The position numbers and the translations under genes were made by a program. Shown here one piece after another: positions 39,027-48,346 of a DNA stretch of 64,000 nucleotides. The stretch comes from Rhodobacteraceae bacterium Alg238-R152 (GTDB taxonomy: Bacteria; Pseudomonadota; Alphaproteobacteria; Rhodobacterales; Rhodobacteraceae), in the NCBI GenBank assembly GCA_900537125.1, contig UNRJ01000002.1:62001-126000 (forward strand), in the 5' to 3' direction. How positions within the stretch are numbered: position 1 is the first letter of the stretch; each line of letters opens with the position of its first letter. The notes beneath the pieces are model-generated. The model was not told the DNA's origin and did no database searches. It saw only the letters and a program-made list of their open reading frames with translations.

Positions 39027-41213
39027 ATGTCGCTGGCGCAAAAACTTGCGGACGAAAGACGGGCACGCTTAGCAGCCGAACGTTTGTTGGAGCTGAAAAA
39101 GCGCGAGCTTTACGCAGCAAACCGCAAGCTTGGCAAGCATGCTGCGCAGCTTTCAAACGAGATCGTCGAGACGCGCGCGGAATTTCAAACCGTTGTCAAA
39201 GAAAACAAGAAAGTTCGCCACGATCTAGAAACAGCTAAAGAGCGAGCGGACCAAGCGGAGCGACGGTTGTGGCATTCCATTGCAACGATCCGAGACGGGT
39301 TCGCCTTTTTTGACGCCCAGGGCAAAATGATTGCCGCAAATCCTGCATATTTGGCGATTTTTGAAGGCGCAGACCACATCAAACCCGGCATCAGTTATCA
39401 AGAAATCATGACGTTTGCGGCCCATGAAGGGCTGTTTGTGTTGGAAGATACCTCGCCGGATGAGTGGTGTGACATGATGGAGCAACGCTGGCACGACAAC
39501 GAGCCAGAGCCGGTGATCGTGCGCCTTTGGAACGAAGAATTCCTAAAGCTTATTGATCAGCGGGATCACGGCGAAGATCGCGCTAGCCTCGCACTCAACA
39601 TCACCGAGTCCGTCCAAAAAGAAGCGGAATTACAACGCGCGCGCCAGCAAGCTGAGGCAGCAAGCCAGGCAAAATCAGCCTTCCTGGCAAATATGAGCCA
39701 CGAGTTGCGCACACCTATGAACGGTGTTGTGGGAATGGCCAGTTTGTTGATGGACACGTCGCTCAGCGAAGAACAAAGACTTTTTGCCTCCACGATCAGA
39801 AACTCGGGCGAAGCGTTGCTTTCCATCATCAATGATGTGCTCGATTACTCCAAATTGGGGGCTGACAATGTCGGTTTGCGTGCTGAAGCGTTTGACCTCG
39901 AGCGCTGCATTCACGAAGTCATGACGCTACATCAGGTCTCCGCCCGTGAGAAAGGGCTGGAACTCCTGGTGGATTACGACCTGTTCCTACCCACCAAATT
40001 TGTAGGTGACATCGGTCGTATGCGCCAGATTTTGACCCATCTTGTTGGCAATGGTGTGAAATTCACGCACCACGGACATGTCCAAGTTCAAGTAGTGGGC
40101 GTCATCACCAATGACGGTTCCGAGGCAGTGGTTCATGTCACCGTGCAAGACACTGGCATCGGTATTCCGGAAGGTGAGCTCGAGGATATCTTCGGCGAGT
40201 TTAACCAAGTCGACACCAGCCAGAACCGTGAGTTTGAGGGGACCGGCTTGGGACTCGCACTCACAAAACAACTGGTCAGTCTAATGTCAGGAGAAATCTG
40301 GGTCGATTCCATAGTAGACGAAGGTACGTCCTTTGGATTCCGCCTCGCGATGCCTATCGAAGAGGATTGTGAACAGCTGCCAATCCCGCTGCCGGACAAT
40401 GTGCAGCACATTTTGGTTGCCTCTGATATGGAGGTAAACAGCGATCTCCTGAACAAGCAACTGGAACAAATGGGGGCGACGGTCACGCTTTGCACGGATC
40501 AAACCCAAGTCATGTTGTTGGCGCCCCACGTGGACTTGATCCTCGCGGATCATACACCATCTGGCATCAATGCGCGTGAGATGGGTATGGAATTACAGAA
40601 GATGGAAATTACCACGCCAATCCTGGCACTTACAGGTGATCTAAAGGCCTTTACTGGCTTGGAAAAAGAATCTTTGGTCAAAGCAATTCTGCAGAAACCG
40701 GGATCTAGGGCGGAGTTAAATCTCGGGATCGCAAAAGCCGCCAAAACGGCTGGTAGCCTCACACAACTCACCTCATGCAGCAAACGCCGGATGCGTGTGC
40801 TGTCAGCAGAAGACAACAAAACCAACAGATTGGTCCTCGAGAAGCTCCTCAAGCCTCTGGATATCGAACTTGAGTTTGCCCACGACGGAATCGAAGCCGT
40901 CGACAAATTCAATTCGTTTTCACCGGATATCATCTTCATGGACATCTCCATGCCCAGGATGGATGGCACGGAAGCGACCCAGAAAATTCGAGAACTGGAA
41001 GAAGCTTCCAAGAGCCGCACACCAATTATTGCCCTCACAGCCTTGGCCAATGAGGGCGACGAAGAAAACATCCTGTCTCACGGTTTGGACAAGTATTTGA
41101 CCAAACCGTTGCGCAAGAAAGAAATCTTCAAAGTGATTGCAGAAATCTATACTGGTGAAACCATGGACCCGTTCCCCCCAACAGAAGAATTGCCGCGTCA
41201 AGCCACTGGGTAA
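39027..41213 (+). CDS. Cytosolic hybrid histidine kinase with two receiver domains
   Basis: A 728-residue protein without membrane helices. Residues 1-82 form a charged coiled coil, 85-195 a PAS-like sensor, then HisKA with H225 (SHELRTPM), HATPase ([16 protein letters not shown]), a divergent receiver about 458-575 with D508 ([10 protein letters not shown]), and a canonical receiver about 595-715 with D639 ([11 protein letters not shown]) and LTKPL. Receiver 1 keeps the aspartate, threonine (ALTGD) and lysine (LQKP) but its N-terminal acidic pair is reduced to VASD. It stands alone; its 3' end overlaps yaaA by 16 bases. Signal and partner are unknown. Confidence 0.9.
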   Translation: MSLAQKLADERRARLAAERLLELKKRELYAANRKLGKHAAQLSNEIVETRAEFQTVVKENKKVRHDLETAKERADQAERRLWHSIATIRDGFAFFDAQGKMIAANPAYLAIFEGADHIKPGISYQEIMTFAAHEGLFVLEDTSPDEWCDMMEQRWHDNEPEPVIVRLWNEEFLKLIDQRDHGEDRASLALNITESVQKEAELQRARQQAEAASQAKSAFLANMSHELRTPMNGVVGMASLLMDTSLSEEQRLFASTIRNSGEALLSIINDVLDYSKLGADNVGLRAEAFDLERCIHEVMTLHQVSAREKGLELLVDYDLFLPTKFVGDIGRMRQILTHLVGNGVKFTHHGHVQVQVVGVITNDGSEAVVHVTVQDTGIGIPEGELEDIFGEFNQVDTSQNREFEGTGLGLALTKQLVSLMSGEIWVDSIVDEGTSFGFRLAMPIEEDCEQLPIPLPDNVQHILVASDMEVNSDLLNKQLEQMGATVTLCTDQTQVMLLAPHVDLILADHTPSGINAREMGMELQKMEITTPILALTGDLKAFTGLEKESLVKAILQKPGSRAELNLGIAKAAKTAGSLTQLTSCSKRRMRVLSAEDNKTNRLVLEKLLKPLDIELEFAHDGIEAVDKFNSFSPDIIFMDISMPRMDGTEATQKIRELEEASKSRTPIIALTALANEGDEENILSHGLDKYLTKPLRKKEIFKVIAEIYTGETMDPFPPTEELPRQATG

Positions 41214-41971
41214 TCTCGCAAAAATACCCAGCGATCCCCCTCTGACATCTCCGACTGATATCGGTAGCCGCCATAGTCAAACTCTTTAAGTGCTTCAGCA
41301 TCCTGCAAGCGGTTGTGAATGATGTAGCGCGCCATACTTCCCCGTGCCTTTTTGGCAAAAAACGAAACGATTTTGGCTTCCCCGTTGCGCTCTTCCATGA
41401 ACACAGGTGTGATGACTCGCAGCTTCAAAGCCTTTAGATCAACTGCACCGAAGTATTCTTGGCTTGCACAATTGATCAACGTGTCGGTTTTGACCTCATT
41501 TGCCTGCGCAAGAAGCGCCTTTGCAGGTGCCTGACGCCAATAGTCGTACAAAGACTTTCCGCGTCGCGTTTTGAGACGGCTGCCCATTTCAAGACGATAA
41601 GGCTGCATCGCATCCAACGGACGCAATACACCATAAAGGCCGGACAAAATGCGGAGGTGGTCCTGCGCCCAGGTTAGCTCATCCGTTTCAAGGCTACCTG
41701 CATCTAAGCCAACATAGGTATCCCCAGCAAAGGCATGTACTGCCGGGCGTGTGAGATCACCATCGGGTGCGTCCTCAAAAGCATTGAAACGATCACGATT
41801 GAGGCGGGCCAAATCCGGGCTGAGGTCCATCAATTTGCGCAATTCAGCCAACGTTAAATTACGGGCGGTTTTAGCCAGCCGTACGGCATCTTCCTGAAAT
41901 TCTGGTTCGGTCGTTGGTCCCTCAACCGGATCCCAGTTCAAACGTTTTGCAGGCGAGATCACAACAAGCAT
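41198..41971 (-). CDS. yaaA: YaaA family peroxide-stress protein
   Basis: A 257-residue protein with the family's start [13 protein letters not shown] and blocks [50 protein letters not shown] and [15 protein letters not shown]. In E. coli, YaaA lowers free intracellular iron during hydrogen-peroxide stress and binds DNA through a cantaloupe fold. Full family length. It is 27 bases downstream of recQ on the same strand, so the two may be one transcript linking DNA repair and oxidative stress. Confidence 0.93.
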   Translation of the reverse strand: MLVVISPAKRLNWDPVEGPTTEPEFQEDAVRLAKTARNLTLAELRKLMDLSPDLARLNRDRFNAFEDAPDGDLTRPAVHAFAGDTYVGLDAGSLETDELTWAQDHLRILSGLYGVLRPLDAMQPYRLEMGSRLKTRRGKSLYDYWRQAPAKALLAQANEVKTDTLINCASQEYFGAVDLKALKLRVITPVFMEERNGEAKIVSFFAKKARGSMARYIIHNRLQDAEALKEFDYGGYRYQSEMSEGDRWVFLRDYPVA

Positions 41972-41998
41972 TTGGCGTTCCTCATATATTGGTACTGT

Positions 41999-44038
41999 CT
42001 AGTTTGCATCCCGCAAGACGTCCAGAAACGCATCACCAAAACGTTCCGTACGCCGGTCACCCAACACCCGCTCCATGGATTGAGCGTCACGCGGTTTGGT
42101 GCTGGCAATTTTTGCCAAGAGCCCAGCGGAACAACTCATGGGTTTGTCGATTCCCTCCGGGCCGCGCAAAAGACGCGATTGCGCTTCCAGAAGTTGATCA
42201 TACAAATCCGCATCTTGCCGCCCCGCAATCTTGCGACGGCTCGGGTGCATTTGCTCGGCTTCTCCGTTGATCACTTCCAAAAAGGCGTCGCCGTAGTTGG
42301 CCAGCTTTTTTGCGCCAACTCCACTCACGCGCGCCATGTCATCCAAATTGGAGGGTCGCACCTCAGCCATTTCCGCCAGCGTGCGATCCGGAAAAATCAC
42401 ATAGGCGGGCACTTTGGCAGCTTCTGCCAAGGCGCGGCGTTTGGCTTTGAGTGCGGACATCAATGGGGCGTTTTCTTCGCTCACCAAAGTTTTTGCGGCT
42501 GGCCTGCGCGAAGTAGTGCGAATGGTGTCTCTGCGCAGCTGCACAGTCTCTTCATCCCGCAGTATTGGCCTTGCCCGATCTGTCATGGTCAGCGCGCCGT
42601 GACGTTCCGGATTGGGGCGCACCAAGTCGTGGCCCATCATTTGCCGGAAAACCGCTTGCCATTGGCGTTTATCGTACTCGGTGCCAACACCGTAAGTCGG
42701 CAAAACGTCATGTCCCCGCTCGCGGATTTTGTCGGTGTCATTGCCAAGCAGAATGTCGATCAGGTGACCCGTGCCAAACCACTCGCCTGTACGCAGAATG
42801 GCTGACAGCGCTTTGCGCACCGCCACAGTGCCATCAAACACCTCAGGTGGCGTGTCGCAAAGATCGCACTTACCGCAAGTGACCTCGGTTTCTCCGAAGT
42901 ATTGCAAAAGGTTGCGGCGACGACACTCCAGAGCTTCCGCCAAACCCAGAAGCGCATTGAGGCGCGCATGGTCAGCGGCACGGCGTTCAGGTGGAGCCAA
43001 ACCTTCGTCAATTTGCGACCGCCGCAGTCGAATGTCATCTGGGCCAAACAAGGTCAGTGTTTCCGCGGGCGACCCATCGCGACCCGCGCGACCGATTTCT
43101 TGATAATAGGCCTCAATCGACTTGGGCAAGTCCGCATGTGCCACCCAGCGAATGTCTGGTTTATCAACCCCCATGCCAAACGCCACGGTTGCCACAACAA
43201 TCAATCCATCTTCGCGCTGAAATCGTACTTCGGTGTCGCGACGTTCCTGTGGATCCATGCCGCCGTGGTAATGCAACGACAGATGACCCTCTTCGCGCAA
43301 AGCTTTTGCCAGCGTTTCCGTTTTGGCACGGGTGCCGCAGTAGACAATCCCGGATTGCCCCTTTCGGGCGGCAGCAAACTGTAAGATCTGCTTTCGCGGA
43401 TTGTCCTTGGCTGCAAAGGCCAAATGTAAGTTGGGCCGGTCAAACCCATGCAGGAAAGTTTGAGGCGCTGCGCCACCAAACAGACGTTCGACAATTTCAT
43501 CACGGGTTTCGGCGTCAGCTGTGGCAGTGAAGGCTGCAATCGGAACGTCCAAGGCGTGTTGCAACTCGCCAATGCGCAGGTAATCCGGTCGGAAATCATG
43601 GCCCCACTGGCTCACACAGTGCGCTTCATCCACCGCAATGAGGCCAACACCAATTTGGCGCAACATACCCAGCGCCGCGCCAGAGGCAAGTCGTTCAGGC
43701 GCGATATAGAGAAGTTTAAGGCGGCCGGCATCAATGGCATCCCAGACTTGCGCGGTTTCCTCTTCGGTATTGCCGGAGGTCAGCGCGCCTGCTTCCACGC
43801 CTGCCTCGCGCAATGCCCGCACTTGATCGCGCATCAACGCGATCAAAGGCGAGATCACAACCGTGACACCCCCACGAATAAGCGCAGGCAGTTGATAACA
43901 CAGAGACTTGCCTCCGCCGGTTGGCATGATAGCAAGCACATTGTCACCGCGGGTGACAGCGTCCACAATCTCTTCTTGTCCCGGGCGGAAGGCGTCAAAG
44001 CCAAATACATCGCTCAGAACCGTGGTTGCGGCCTGCAT
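41999..44038 (-). CDS. recQ: ATP-dependent DNA helicase RecQ
   Basis: A 679-residue superfamily 2 helicase. Walker A is GGGKS (41-45), the DEAH box is at 137-140 (VDEAHCVSQWGHDFRPDY), and motif VI lies in QEIGRAGRDG. The RQC zinc site (CGKCDLCD) and winged helix follow, with one HRDC domain near the C-terminus (VFPDRTLAEMAEVRPSN, then MARVSGVGAKKLANYGD). An extra C-terminal tail of about 80 residues repeats a CSAGLLAKIA / RFGDAFLDVL pattern. It unwinds DNA with 3'-5' polarity in recombination and fork repair. Confidence 0.95.
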   Translation of the reverse strand: MQAATTVLSDVFGFDAFRPGQEEIVDAVTRGDNVLAIMPTGGGKSLCYQLPALIRGGVTVVISPLIALMRDQVRALREAGVEAGALTSGNTEEETAQVWDAIDAGRLKLLYIAPERLASGAALGMLRQIGVGLIAVDEAHCVSQWGHDFRPDYLRIGELQHALDVPIAAFTATADAETRDEIVERLFGGAAPQTFLHGFDRPNLHLAFAAKDNPRKQILQFAAARKGQSGIVYCGTRAKTETLAKALREEGHLSLHYHGGMDPQERRDTEVRFQREDGLIVVATVAFGMGVDKPDIRWVAHADLPKSIEAYYQEIGRAGRDGSPAETLTLFGPDDIRLRRSQIDEGLAPPERRAADHARLNALLGLAEALECRRRNLLQYFGETEVTCGKCDLCDTPPEVFDGTVAVRKALSAILRTGEWFGTGHLIDILLGNDTDKIRERGHDVLPTYGVGTEYDKRQWQAVFRQMMGHDLVRPNPERHGALTMTDRARPILRDEETVQLRRDTIRTTSRRPAAKTLVSEENAPLMSALKAKRRALAEAAKVPAYVIFPDRTLAEMAEVRPSNLDDMARVSGVGAKKLANYGDAFLEVINGEAEQMHPSRRKIAGRQDADLYDQLLEAQSRLLRGPEGIDKPMSCSAGLLAKIASTKPRDAQSMERVLGDRRTERFGDAFLDVLRDAN

Positions 44039-44121
44039 TCCTCACCCTATGTGTTGGGACAATCTGCGTTTCGCGAGACTGTCCCATAGGCAGGCAGCAG
44101 CCTCAAGCCCGAAGGCGTGCA

Positions 44122-44406
44122 TTACCCAAGAAGAATAGCTGGCAAGATATAGTCGCGCAGTGAGATGATGATGACAAATACCACGAGCGGCGCGAGATCA
44201 AGCGGACGGGTGTCCGGCATCACACGACGCACAGGTTCGTAGATCGGCTCCAACAGGCGGTTCAGGCCAGCCCAGATTTGCGCAACCAAAGGCTGGCGCA
44301 GATTCAAAACCTGAAAATTGATCAACCAGCTCATGATGATATGTGCCAGCATGAAGAAGAAGGCGATATCCAAGATCAGCCGCAGTGGGCCATAAATTGC
44401 CATCAT
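44122..44406 (-). CDS. YggT family membrane protein
   Basis: A 94-residue protein with two hydrophobic segments (LRLILDIAFFFMLAHIIMSWLI; APLVVFVIIISLRDYILPAIL) separated by the conserved RLLEPIYEPVRRVMPDTRPLDLAP loop, which defines the YggT family. The start is taken at ATG 44406, with AAGGAA 6 bases upstream; a longer frame is unsupported. In other bacteria members sit near cell-division or proline genes and are linked to osmotic or membrane organisation; the function is not settled. It is upstream of recQ by 83 bases. Confidence 0.88.
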   Translation of the reverse strand: MMAIYGPLRLILDIAFFFMLAHIIMSWLINFQVLNLRQPLVAQIWAGLNRLLEPIYEPVRRVMPDTRPLDLAPLVVFVIIISLRDYILPAILLG

Positions 44407-44531
44407 GAGAAGTTCCTTTGCTCTGATTGGGGCACAGTTAAGCACCGTTGCGTCAAAGCACAAGCCTGCCATGGAATCTCGGTTGACGAACCGTTGCGCA
44501 ACGCATTGAAAGGCATGCAAAGGAGAGCTCT

Positions 44532-45068
44532 ATGTATCCCATCATGCGCATGGTCAAAGAGTTGATCAAATTTCGCAACGCGCCTCCGCTACCATTAACC
44601 GGCACGCACGTGTCGGCGCACCGCTGTTGGCCGTCAGACATTGATCTGTGGATGGAACTCAACAATGGGCGCACGCTGACCCTATTTGACTTGGGTCGCA
44701 TTCCTTTAGCCCAACGGATCGGTTTGGTCGCGGTACTGCGCCGCGAGAAGTGGAGCATGACTATGGCTGGCGCGACGGTTCGATATCGCCGCCGCATCCG
44801 CACATTCGAGAAGGTAGAAATGCGCAGTCGGGCCGTGTTCTGGGATGACCGTTTCATTTACCTGGAACAATCCATGTGGAAACAAAACGGCGAATGCGCC
44901 AACCATGCGCTCTACCGCGCTGCTGTTACCGACAATGCTGGAATTGTGACGCCTGACAAGGTGCTGGCGGCGATGGCATTAAGTGAAAATGCCCCAAAGG
45001 CGCCGGAATGGGTGGCCAACTGGATTGCCGCAGAATCCACCAGACCGTGGCCGCCAATGCAGGATTAA
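44532..45068 (+). CDS. Hotdog-fold acyl-CoA thioesterase family protein
   Basis: A 178-residue protein with the YbgC/THEM6-like pattern WPSDIDLWMELNNGRTLTLFDLGRI (central helix with catalytic-region aspartate and Asn pair), GATVRYRRRIRTFEKVEMRSRAVFWDDRFIYLEQ (hotdog strands). It probably hydrolyses an acyl-CoA or acyl carrier thioester; the substrate is unknown. AAAGGAG lies about 5 bases before ATG 44532. It is divergent from the YggT gene across 125 bases and is followed by the MFS gene. Confidence 0.82.
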   Translation: MYPIMRMVKELIKFRNAPPLPLTGTHVSAHRCWPSDIDLWMELNNGRTLTLFDLGRIPLAQRIGLVAVLRREKWSMTMAGATVRYRRRIRTFEKVEMRSRAVFWDDRFIYLEQSMWKQNGECANHALYRAAVTDNAGIVTPDKVLAAMALSENAPKAPEWVANWIAAESTRPWPPMQD

Positions 45069-45123
45069 CTTGCTATGGTTGTGACATCCCGTCTAAGTGT
45101 AACCAAAATCCGGGGGGATGCGG

Positions 45124-46476
45124 ATGTCTGAAGTTTCTGCGCGCAAGCGCATTTGGGGATGGTTCTTCTTTGATTGGGCGAGCCAACCTTACAATACACT
45201 GCTAATCACCTTCATTTTTGCACCCTACATCAAAGACTTGATGGGCGACGGTGCCCAGGCTCAAGCGGCCTGGGGATTTGGGGTGGCCGCCGCTGGGATT
45301 GTCATCGCAATTTTCGCCCCGATCTTGGGCGCAATGGCAGACAATTCGGGCAATCGTCTCCGCTGGATTTGGCTCTTCTCCCTCATGTACGTGTTTGGAT
45401 CGTTCGGTCTATGGTGGGCTGCTCCGGGCAGCTTTGACCTCACCAAAACGCTTTTTTTGTTTGCCATCGGTTTGATTGGCATGGAGTTCGCCACGATTTT
45501 CACCAACTCGATGTTGCCGGAACTTGGCTCCACAGAAGAAGTAGGCCGAATCTCTGGCAACGGCTGGGCGTTTGGCTATGTTGGCGGGCTTGTCACGCTT
45601 GTGCTGATGCTGGCCCTGTTTGCGGAGGACGCAGAGAGCGGAAAAACTATGATTGGGTTAGATCCTGCTTTTGGCCTCGACGCGACCCAACGAGAAGGCA
45701 CACGGTTTGTCGGTCCCCTTACAGCATTGTGGTATGCGGTGTTTATGATCCCATTTTTTCTGTGGGTGCGGGATCCTAAGCCGACCAAGCCCCCAAAAGG
45801 CGCAACTGCGGGCGCACTCAAAGAGGTCTGGGGTACCATTCGAAACCTACCACAAACCCCCTCACTTTTTGCCTATTTGGGCAGTTCAATGTTCTACCGA
45901 GACGCGCTGAACGGGATGTATACTTTTGGCGGCATCTATGCTGCGGGCGTTTTGAATTGGTCGGTGGTTGATGTTGGTATCTTTGGTATCTTGGCCATCA
46001 TTTTCGGCGCAATATTTGCCTGGATTGGCGGACGGGCGGACGAAAAAGTAGGCCCCAAACCGGTCATCACCTTCTGCATTTTTGTGCTGTGTGGTGTGGC
46101 CATTGCCATTGTTTTCGTTTGTCGCGAGAGCGTCTTTGGTATTGCTGTGGAAGAAACGTCCAAACTGCCCGACTTGATTTTTTACGTACTTGGCGCATTG
46201 ATTGGGGCCGCGGGTGGTGTGATCCAATCGGCGAGCCGCTCTATGATGGTGAGGCAAGCGCTGCCGGGCAAAACTGCTGAATCCTTTGGGCTCTACGCGC
46301 TGGCCGGCAAAGCAACCTCCTTTATCGCGCCCTTTATGATTGGGGTGGTGACACTCATGTCCGGCAGTCAACAGATTGGCGTGACGCCGCTTATCGCTCT
46401 TTTCCTACTGGGCTTGATCCTGCTACGCTGGGTCAAGCCACAGGGAGATAGCTACACATGGGCTACCGCTTCTTAA
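45124..46476 (+). CDS. MFS transporter of the UMF1 (Atg22-like) family
   Basis: A 450-residue permease with about 12 hydrophobic segments. The N-terminal block RKRIWGWFFFDWASQPYNTLLITFIFAPYI is diagnostic of the UMF1 family. Other blocks: GAMADNSGNRLRWIW, GNGWAFGYVGGL, SASRSMMVRQALPGKTAESFGLYAL. Family relatives include yeast vacuolar amino-acid exporter Atg22; bacterial substrates are unproven. ATG 45124 has a GGGGGG stretch 7 bases before; ATG 45118 is possible. It overlaps mepA by 19 bases. Confidence 0.88.
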   Translation: MSEVSARKRIWGWFFFDWASQPYNTLLITFIFAPYIKDLMGDGAQAQAAWGFGVAAAGIVIAIFAPILGAMADNSGNRLRWIWLFSLMYVFGSFGLWWAAPGSFDLTKTLFLFAIGLIGMEFATIFTNSMLPELGSTEEVGRISGNGWAFGYVGGLVTLVLMLALFAEDAESGKTMIGLDPAFGLDATQREGTRFVGPLTALWYAVFMIPFFLWVRDPKPTKPPKGATAGALKEVWGTIRNLPQTPSLFAYLGSSMFYRDALNGMYTFGGIYAAGVLNWSVVDVGIFGILAIIFGAIFAWIGGRADEKVGPKPVITFCIFVLCGVAIAIVFVCRESVFGIAVEETSKLPDLIFYVLGALIGAAGGVIQSASRSMMVRQALPGKTAESFGLYALAGKATSFIAPFMIGVVTLMSGSQQIGVTPLIALFLLGLILLRWVKPQGDSYTWATAS

Positions 46477-47375
46477 CTGTACTGGCCCTGATTGGGCTTG
46501 CGGCGTGTAAGAATGAAGCACCAGAGCGCACAGTTGTGGTGTCCACACAGCAGCAGCTGCCCGTGAGCATGCAAGGCGTGCAGGCCAAGCAACTTTTTGG
46601 TGCCAAGCCTGTCGCTTCGCAGCAAAACAGTGCCCCGTTTGGTGGCTATTCCAAAGGCTGTCTGGCCGGTGGTGATATGCTGCCGGAAACTGGCCCAACG
46701 TGGCAGGCCATGCGCCTATCGCGCAATCGTAACTGGGGCCACCCCGAGACCATCTCTTATATCAAAGACCTGTCCGCCAAAGCTGCAAAACAACCCGCCT
46801 GGAACGGGCTTTACATTGGCGACATCAGCCAGCCCCGCGGAGGGCCGATGTTGACCGGACATCGCTCACATCAGCTGGGACTGGATATTGATATCTGGAT
46901 GCTGCCCGCGAACCGGCTCAACCTGACAGCAGCGGAGCGCGAGAGCATTTCGTCGATTTCCATGCGGCGCGAACGGGGCGCCTATGTGAACAGCAGCTGG
47001 ACCAAACAGCATCATGAGATCCTGAAAGCCGCGGCAAGTGATCCTCGGACAGCGCGCATTTTTGTCTTCCCCGGCGCCAAAGTGCAAATGTGTGACGATG
47101 CCAAAGGCGACCGCGCCTGGTTGCGCAAAATCCGGCCTTGGTGGGGGCATCATTACCATTTCCATGTGCGCTTAAACTGCCCAAGTGGCGACACGAGCTG
47201 TGTGAACCAAGATCCCCCCCCCGCCGGTGATGGGTGTGACGACGCAAGGCAATGGGTGCAGGACATATTGTTCCCTCCACCGCCAGACCCAAATGCGCCA
47301 AAGCGAAAGCCTAGACGTGAACTTCAAATGACGGACCTACCACAACAATGCGTCGCAGTTTTGCAATCGCCGTAG
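46458..47375 (+). CDS. mepA: Penicillin-insensitive murein endopeptidase
   Basis: A 305-residue LAS-type metallopeptidase that cuts the D-Ala-mDAP cross-links of peptidoglycan. Zinc residues appear in TGHRSHQLGLDIDIW (H-x6-D pattern) and WWGHHYHFHVRLNCP (H-x-H). The N-terminus has a lipobox (LIGLAAC at residue 17), so an outer-membrane lipoprotein is likely. Cysteines in the C-terminal third (CPSGDTSC, GDGCDDA, QQC) match the MepA disulfides. It overlaps the MFS gene before it and the phytase-like gene after it (28 bases). Confidence 0.93.
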   Translation: MGYRFLTVLALIGLAACKNEAPERTVVVSTQQQLPVSMQGVQAKQLFGAKPVASQQNSAPFGGYSKGCLAGGDMLPETGPTWQAMRLSRNRNWGHPETISYIKDLSAKAAKQPAWNGLYIGDISQPRGGPMLTGHRSHQLGLDIDIWMLPANRLNLTAAERESISSISMRRERGAYVNSSWTKQHHEILKAAASDPRTARIFVFPGAKVQMCDDAKGDRAWLRKIRPWWGHHYHFHVRLNCPSGDTSCVNQDPPPAGDGCDDARQWVQDILFPPPPDPNAPKRKPRRELQMTDLPQQCVAVLQSP

Positions 47376-48250
47376 CGGCGTGTGTGCTCAGTGTTGGAGT
47401 GTTGGCGAGCCGCAGTAATAGCGGCGCGTCCGGTGATCTGGCAAAGCATGTTTCGACTTATACATGGCGCCTGCACGACGGGTGGTTTGGTGGCTTTTCA
47501 GGCATCGAACTGTCTGAAGACGGGCGCGAGATGGTGGTCATCTCCGATCGTGGGATGTTTGTGACGGGCACGTTGCTACGCGAGGACAGCGTGGTTTCCG
47601 CTGTTAAAGACGTCGAAGCCTTTCGGGTGTTGGACACTAAGGGCACCTTCCCCAAAAAGGCAGGATTGCGCGACAGCGAAGGATTGGTGCTCCAGAAGGA
47701 CGGCAAGCTTGTGGTGTCCTTTGAAGGCAAACACCGTCTGAACCGGTTTTCCCAACCGGGAGCCAAGGCACAGGGCATGCCTTGGCGCAAAGAGTTCAAC
47801 AAGATGAAATTGAACGGTGGGTTTGAAGCCTTGGCAATCAACAACTGGGGCAAAATTTTTGCGATTCCCGAGCAGCCGATCGCCGATGAAGGCATGGCGC
47901 AGGTCTTCACGTTGAAGAAAGGCCAATGGGAGAAAGCCTTTACCTTGCCCCGCGAGAAACAGTTTCAGCCTGTTGGCGCAGATTTTGGCCCGGAAGGGCG
48001 ACTGTACCTTCTGGAGCGCGGGTTTAACGGGATAGGCTTTCGGGTGCGCGTGCGCAGTTTCGCTGTTGAAGGCAATGCGGTGAGTGATGAAAAGCTGTTG
48101 TTACGCAAAGGCATAGGCATACACGACAACCTCGAAGGTCTGGCGGTCTGGCGCGATGAGTTGGGTCGCATTCGGCTTACGATGATCTCAGATGACAACT
48201 TTCGTTTGTTCCAGCGGACCGAGATCGTGGAATACGCGATCCCTCAATAA
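47348..48250 (+). CDS. Phytase-like / esterase-like beta-propeller exported protein
   Basis: A 300-residue secreted protein. A signal sequence (FAIAVAACVLSVGVLA) precedes a propeller-like domain with GGFSGIELSEDGREMVVISDRG, DSEGLVLQKDGKLVVSFE, GGFEALAINNWGKIFAIPE, FGPEGRLYLLERGF and IHDNLEGLAVWRDELGRIRLTMISDDN. The repeated GhEah-type strands and SDR/SDDN acidic turns are typical of the phytase-like family, whose members bind calcium and whose substrates are mostly unknown. It is translationally coupled to mepA (28-base overlap). Confidence 0.82.
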   Translation: MRRSFAIAVAACVLSVGVLASRSNSGASGDLAKHVSTYTWRLHDGWFGGFSGIELSEDGREMVVISDRGMFVTGTLLREDSVVSAVKDVEAFRVLDTKGTFPKKAGLRDSEGLVLQKDGKLVVSFEGKHRLNRFSQPGAKAQGMPWRKEFNKMKLNGGFEALAINNWGKIFAIPEQPIADEGMAQVFTLKKGQWEKAFTLPREKQFQPVGADFGPEGRLYLLERGFNGIGFRVRVRSFAVEGNAVSDEKLLLRKGIGIHDNLEGLAVWRDELGRIRLTMISDDNFRLFQRTEIVEYAIPQ

Positions 48251-48274
48251 AGCTTGATTTGATGTCAACTGCGC

Positions 48275-48337
48275 GGTAGGAGCGCCCCGTCCCGCGACGG
48301 TCGCGGGGCCAAGTCGCCGCTACCTTGACAAAACGGG
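48275..48337 (+). ncRNA. Candidate structured leader (pseudoknot) of yhhQ
   Basis: The 96-base leader of yhhQ can fold as follows: outer stem GGTAG (48275-48279) with CTACC (48320-48324), extended by GCG/CGC; an embedded perfect hairpin CCCGCGA-CGG-TCGCGGG (48291-48307); and a pseudoknot between loop CCCGT (48286-48290) and ACGGG (48333-48337), just before the start codon. An A-rich linker joins the parts. This topology, upstream of a queuosine-precursor transporter, suggests a preQ1-type riboswitch, but no known class consensus was matched. Confidence 0.4.
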
Positions 48338-48346
48338 CTCAGACAA

